Shown here one piece after another: positions 4,907 to 6,835 of a stretch of DNA of 6,835 nt. The position numbers and the translations under genes are program-made. The DNA lies in contig SKMT01000171.1 of the NCBI GenBank assembly GCA_007120915.1, positions 1 through 6,835 of the forward strand. Reading direction: 5' to 3'. The notes beneath the pieces are model-generated. The model was not told the origin of the DNA, did no database searches, and worked only from the letters and a program-made list of their open reading frames with translations. The stretch is from Myxococcales bacterium. Lineage in GTDB: Bacteria; Myxococcota_A; Bradymonadia; Bradymonadales; Bradymonadaceae. Positions within the stretch are counted from its first letter, which is position 1. Every line of letters begins with the position of its first letter.

Positions 4907-6163
4907 ATGAAGACGTTGCGACGAAAGATAGTTCTGGCTGCGGCGACAGCGGCGTTGGTATCGGTTCCGGCCACGGCGATGGGCGCCGGATTTGCAAACA
5001 CCGCCCACAGCGCTACGGCGACAGGCATGGGCACGCTGGGGGTGGCCAACCCCGGTGAAGGGGCGATGAACTTCTACAACCCGGCGGCGATGGGGTTTGC
5101 CGAAGAGTTGTCGGTATACGGTGGGGCGACGCTGCTGCTGCCGTCGGCAGACTACACCCATGCCGACGGGGAGATCACCTCGGAGACGCCCTTCTCGGTT
5201 TTTACACCGCCGAATCTGGATGCGACGGTTCCGCTGGGAGACAGTTTCGCCGCCGGGGTCAGCGTGGCGTTTCCCTGGGGGCTGGGCGTGGAGTGGCCCG
5301 ACGACTGGCATGGGCGGGAGACCTTCCAGAGTCAGTCGCTGGAGACGCTGAACGTCAATCCGAACGTCGCCTATCACTTCGAAGATGCCGATCTGAGCGT
5401 GGCCGCCGGGGTCCAACTGATGCGCGCGGCGATGGAGCAGCGGCGGGTGGTGACGCTGCGAGACGACACGGAGGCGGACATTCACATGGGCGGGCTCGGC
5501 CACGGCATCGGCGCGTCGCTGTCTGCACAATACCGGCCCACCGAGGAGTTGACCGTGGGAGCGAGCTATCGCAGTGCGACGCGGATGTCCTTTACCGGGA
5601 ACATACATTTCGGCGAAGAGGTCAACGAGACTCCCTATGAGCGTCGGATGATCGACCAGGGGATTACCACCAGCATTACGATTCCCCACACCGTCAACGC
5701 CGGGATTGGCTACGATCTGACCGAGGAGTTGTGGCTGGGGTTTGAGGCCAATTACATGACCTGGTCAACCTATGACGAGGTACGTGTCGAATTTGACGAA
5801 CAGAGCCCGGAGGGAGAACCGGGGGAAAGGGAACCGGATCTGGTCCAGGCTGCGGACTGGCACGATGCAGTGGCACTTCGGCTGGGGGGGCAATACCAGG
5901 TGATGGACAATCTGGCAGTGCGCGGTGGCACGGCGGTGGATATGACGCCGGTGCCCGATTCGACGGTGGGGCCGTCACTGCCGGACAACAACCGGTTTAT
6001 CTTCGCGGGCGGGCTGGGCTACGAGCAGGATGCGTTGCGTGTGGACCTGGCCTATCAGTTCATCATGTTGCCACAGCGGGTGATCGATCGAGATGAGCCG
6101 ATCGACGGGAGCTATCAGATGCGTTCGCACGTAATGGGGTTGAGCCTGGGCTACGGGTTCTGA
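4907..6163 (+). CDS. FadL/TodX-family outer-membrane hydrophobic-substrate channel
   Basis: FadL proteins are outer-membrane beta barrels with an N-terminal hatch that pass long-chain fatty acids or other hydrophobic molecules laterally into the membrane. The 418 residues (E. coli FadL: 446) begin with a Sec signal peptide, MKTLRRKIVLAAATAAL..., probably cleaved just before AGF at 27-29, as in E. coli FadL. The hatch follows, with the family motif YNPA (57-60). Later stretches align by eye with FadL strands: LTVGASYRSATRMSFTGNI, LWLGFEANYMTWSTYDEV, and the DMTPVPD...PDNNRF region, where E. coli has DDSPVPA...PDQDRF. The last residues, SLGYGF, end in Phe, the usual signal for barrel assembly. 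An acidic Glu/Pro/Gly-rich loop lies near 295-311. Mature residues 27-418 contain no lysine. The short gap to the lipase-like gene suggests one operon, as with VolA and FadL in Vibrio. The substrate is inferred to be fatty acids. Confidence 0.93.
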   Translation: MKTLRRKIVLAAATAALVSVPATAMGAGFANTAHSATATGMGTLGVANPGEGAMNFYNPAAMGFAEELSVYGGATLLLPSADYTHADGEITSETPFSVFTPPNLDATVPLGDSFAAGVSVAFPWGLGVEWPDDWHGRETFQSQSLETLNVNPNVAYHFEDADLSVAAGVQLMRAAMEQRRVVTLRDDTEADIHMGGLGHGIGASLSAQYRPTEELTVGASYRSATRMSFTGNIHFGEEVNETPYERRMIDQGITTSITIPHTVNAGIGYDLTEELWLGFEANYMTWSTYDEVRVEFDEQSPEGEPGEREPDLVQAADWHDAVALRLGGQYQVMDNLAVRGGTAVDMTPVPDSTVGPSLPDNNRFIFAGGLGYEQDALRVDLAYQFIMLPQRVIDRDEPIDGSYQMRSHVMGLSLGYGF

Positions 6164-6165
6164 TC

Positions 6166-6188
6166 GGTGAGGTTACTCCTCATCTTTC
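6166..6188 (+). terminator. Possible terminator between convergent FadL and XRE genes
   Basis: GGTGAGG (6166-6172) and CCTCATC (6178-6184) form a seven-pair stem with one G-U pair around the loop TTACT. A short TTT (6185-6187) follows on the plus strand. The hairpin spans the 16 bp gap between the convergent stop codons and overlaps the last codons of the XRE gene. The T run is short, so it would be a weak terminator for the FadL transcript. On the minus strand no T run follows. Confidence 0.4.
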
Positions 6189-6467
6189 GAACAGCACGGA
6201 GGGGCAGACGCCGAGGGCATTGGTCAGCCGCAACAGGATGTTGAGGCTGATATTGATGCCCTGGCTCTCGAAGCGCGCCAGGTGGCTGCGGTTGACCTCC
6301 GCGAGGCGGGCGAGTTTTTGCTGAGAGAACCCTTTCTCGACGCGCAACTGCTTTAGGTTATCGGCAACACGCTGGCGTTTGCGCTTAATGGAAAGAGGCT
6401 TTTGCGCCTTCTGTTCGTCGGTGGTGTCCGTTCGTTGTACGAATGTCTTGATGCGCTTTTTTGGCAT
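6180..6467 (-). CDS. XRE-family helix-turn-helix transcriptional regulator
   Basis: This 95-residue protein has a single Cro/C1-type (HTH_3) DNA-binding domain. The N-terminal 35 residues are Lys/Arg-rich and probably disordered. The domain runs about 36-93: DNLKQLRVEKGFSQQKLARLA covers helix 1 into helix 2, EVNRSHLARFESQGINI holds the recognition helix, and LLRLTNALGVCPSVLFER is the closing part, with the typical small-hydrophobic pattern. No ligand or oligomerisation domain is present. ATG at 6467 is chosen because AGGGG (6477-6473) lies five bases upstream. An in-frame GTG at 6557 would add 30 residues without a good ribosome site. With ten lysines it contrasts with the nearly lysine-free exported proteins beside it. 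It is convergent with the FadL gene, so a regulatory link cannot be read from position. Solitary XRE proteins of this size often autoregulate; its target is unknown. Confidence 0.88.
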   Translation of the reverse strand: MPKKRIKTFVQRTDTTDEQKAQKPLSIKRKRQRVADNLKQLRVEKGFSQQKLARLAEVNRSHLARFESQGINISLNILLRLTNALGVCPSVLFER

Positions 6468-6631
6468 GTCATCCCCTGCGATAGAGCTTTGACCCGTCGT
6501 ATCGGCGTGACTGCTGGCGTTCACTGTTGAAAGAACCGGTGCCGTTGGCAAGGGCACTAAAACGTGCGCCCTGGCAGGCTCAGTCTGGTCGGTGGTGACT
6601 CCGCGCCGATCACACCGAGACAGCGCGGTCG

Positions 6632-6660
6632 TTGAAGGAATAAGGGCAGGGGCATATTCT
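6632..6660 (+). promoter_or_regulatory. Candidate housekeeping-type promoter for the right-edge gene
   Basis: TTGAAG (6632-6637) and TATTCT (6655-6660) are 17 bp apart, the ideal spacing. Each matches four of six consensus bases. The predicted start near 6667 falls inside the upstream ATG at 6665, which would favour the later translation start at 6740. Confidence 0.4.
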
Positions 6661-6727
6661 GGTTATGGCAGAGGGGATGGAACGGGTACAGAAGTCGGAC
6701 GCGAAGGCGCAGACGCAACAGACAGAA

Positions 6728-6733
6728 GAGGAG
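6728..6733 (+). promoter_or_regulatory. Ribosome binding site of the right-edge gene
   Basis: GAGGAG lies six bases before ATG at 6740 and is the strongest Shine-Dalgarno match near any candidate start of this frame. The ATG at 6665 has only AGGGG twelve bases away, and the ATG at 6677 has GAGGGG directly against it. Confidence 0.6.
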
Positions 6734-6739
6734 ATGACG

Positions 6740-6835
6740 ATGCTGATTCGAAAGAGCCGATGGTTGTTGATCGTAGCGCTGTTCGTGATGGCCCCGATGG
6801 TGGGTTTGATCTTCGGAGTGTTCGGGGGACTGCAA
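6740..6835 (+). CDS. N-terminus of an unrecognised membrane or signal-anchored protein, partial at right edge
   Basis: The frame is open to the window edge (32 codons from ATG 6740). It begins MLIRKSRW and continues as one hydrophobic segment, LLIVALFVMAPMVGLIFGVF, at residues 9-28. Three basic residues before the segment point to an N-in orientation, as a membrane anchor or an uncleaved signal sequence. The start at 6740 is chosen for its GAGGAG site. The frame is also open from ATG 6665, which would add 25 Glu/Gln/Lys-rich residues with third positions mostly G or C, so the longer form is not excluded. It is divergent from the XRE gene. The function cannot be told from the visible part. Confidence 0.6.
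   Translation, partial: MLIRKSRWLLIVALFVMAPMVGLIFGVFGGLQ

Larger units (their letters stand above)
6468..6739. other. Divergent intergenic region between the XRE gene and the right-edge gene
   Basis: About 270 bp that must hold the promoters for both flanking genes. I found one reasonable plus-strand promoter (6632-6660) and the ribosome site for the edge gene (6728-6733). No clear minus-strand promoter, RNA gene or repeat stood out. An in-frame extension of the edge gene from ATG at 6665 covers the right part and has codon-like third-position G/C, so some of it may be coding. Confidence 0.5.

Noticed and set aside
4718..5689. Open frame of 323 codons on the minus strand, opposite the lipoprotein end and the FadL gene
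   Set aside because: It overlaps two genes supported by signal peptides and family motifs, and its translation is Arg-rich low-complexity without family features.
6431..6443. TTCGT-TGT-ACGAA palindrome inside the XRE coding sequence
   Set aside because: Several five-base inverted repeats with a three-base spacer are expected by chance in a window of this length, and it lies within coding sequence.
6468..6557. GTG at 6557 as start of the XRE gene
   Set aside because: It has no good ribosome site, the added residues are not domain-like, and ATG 6467 has AGGGG five bases upstream.
1..6835. tRNA, rRNA, CRISPR array, insertion sequence or transposase
   Set aside because: No cloverleaf, spaced direct repeats, terminal inverted repeats or transposase-like protein was seen on either strand.

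Overview
This GC-rich window looks like chromosomal DNA of a Gram-negative bacterium with an outer membrane, most likely a salt-adapted member of the Myxococcota (Bradymonadia-like). That placement is inference. It rests on a tandem run of three bactofilins of the Myxococcus bacNOP type, a Cys-rich C-x5-C-x5-C-x8-C segment of a kind common in exported myxococcal proteins, and very acidic, almost lysine-free exported proteins.

Layout, left to right. (a) Positions 1-1226, minus strand: three bactofilin genes, transcribed leftward in the order 897-1226, 526-843, then 1-522, the last running off the left edge. The first two encode bare bactofilin cores. The third adds a long Ser/Thr/Arg tail ending in an acidic patch. 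(b) 1227-1467: a divergent intergenic region with weak promoter candidates in both directions and a 6-3-6 inverted repeat. (c) 1468-4857, plus strand: a probable 1129-residue lipoprotein with three tandem Ig-like modules of the bacterial-lipase N-terminal type, followed by an alpha/beta-hydrolase (VolA/lipase-like) domain. (d) 4907-6163, plus strand: a FadL/TodX-family outer-membrane channel 49 bp downstream and probably in the same operon. (e) 6180-6467, minus strand: a small XRE-family helix-turn-helix regulator, convergent with the FadL gene across a small hairpin. (f) 6740-6835, plus strand: the start of an unrecognised gene whose product begins with a hydrophobic membrane segment or signal anchor, cut by the right edge.

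The lipase-like lipoprotein and the FadL channel form a recognisable pair: in Vibrio cholerae the surface lysophospholipase VolA is coexpressed with FadL, so that fatty acids released from outside lipids can be imported. The most interesting feature is that the expected nucleophile motif G-x-S-x-G reads G-V-G-A-G here (Gly902 in place of Ser), while the candidate acid and histidine positions are kept. The protein may therefore be a lipid-binding pseudoenzyme that works with the channel, or it may carry a single-base change (AGC to GGC). The bactofilin cluster is a separate, cytoskeletal unit that shares only the divergent promoter region.
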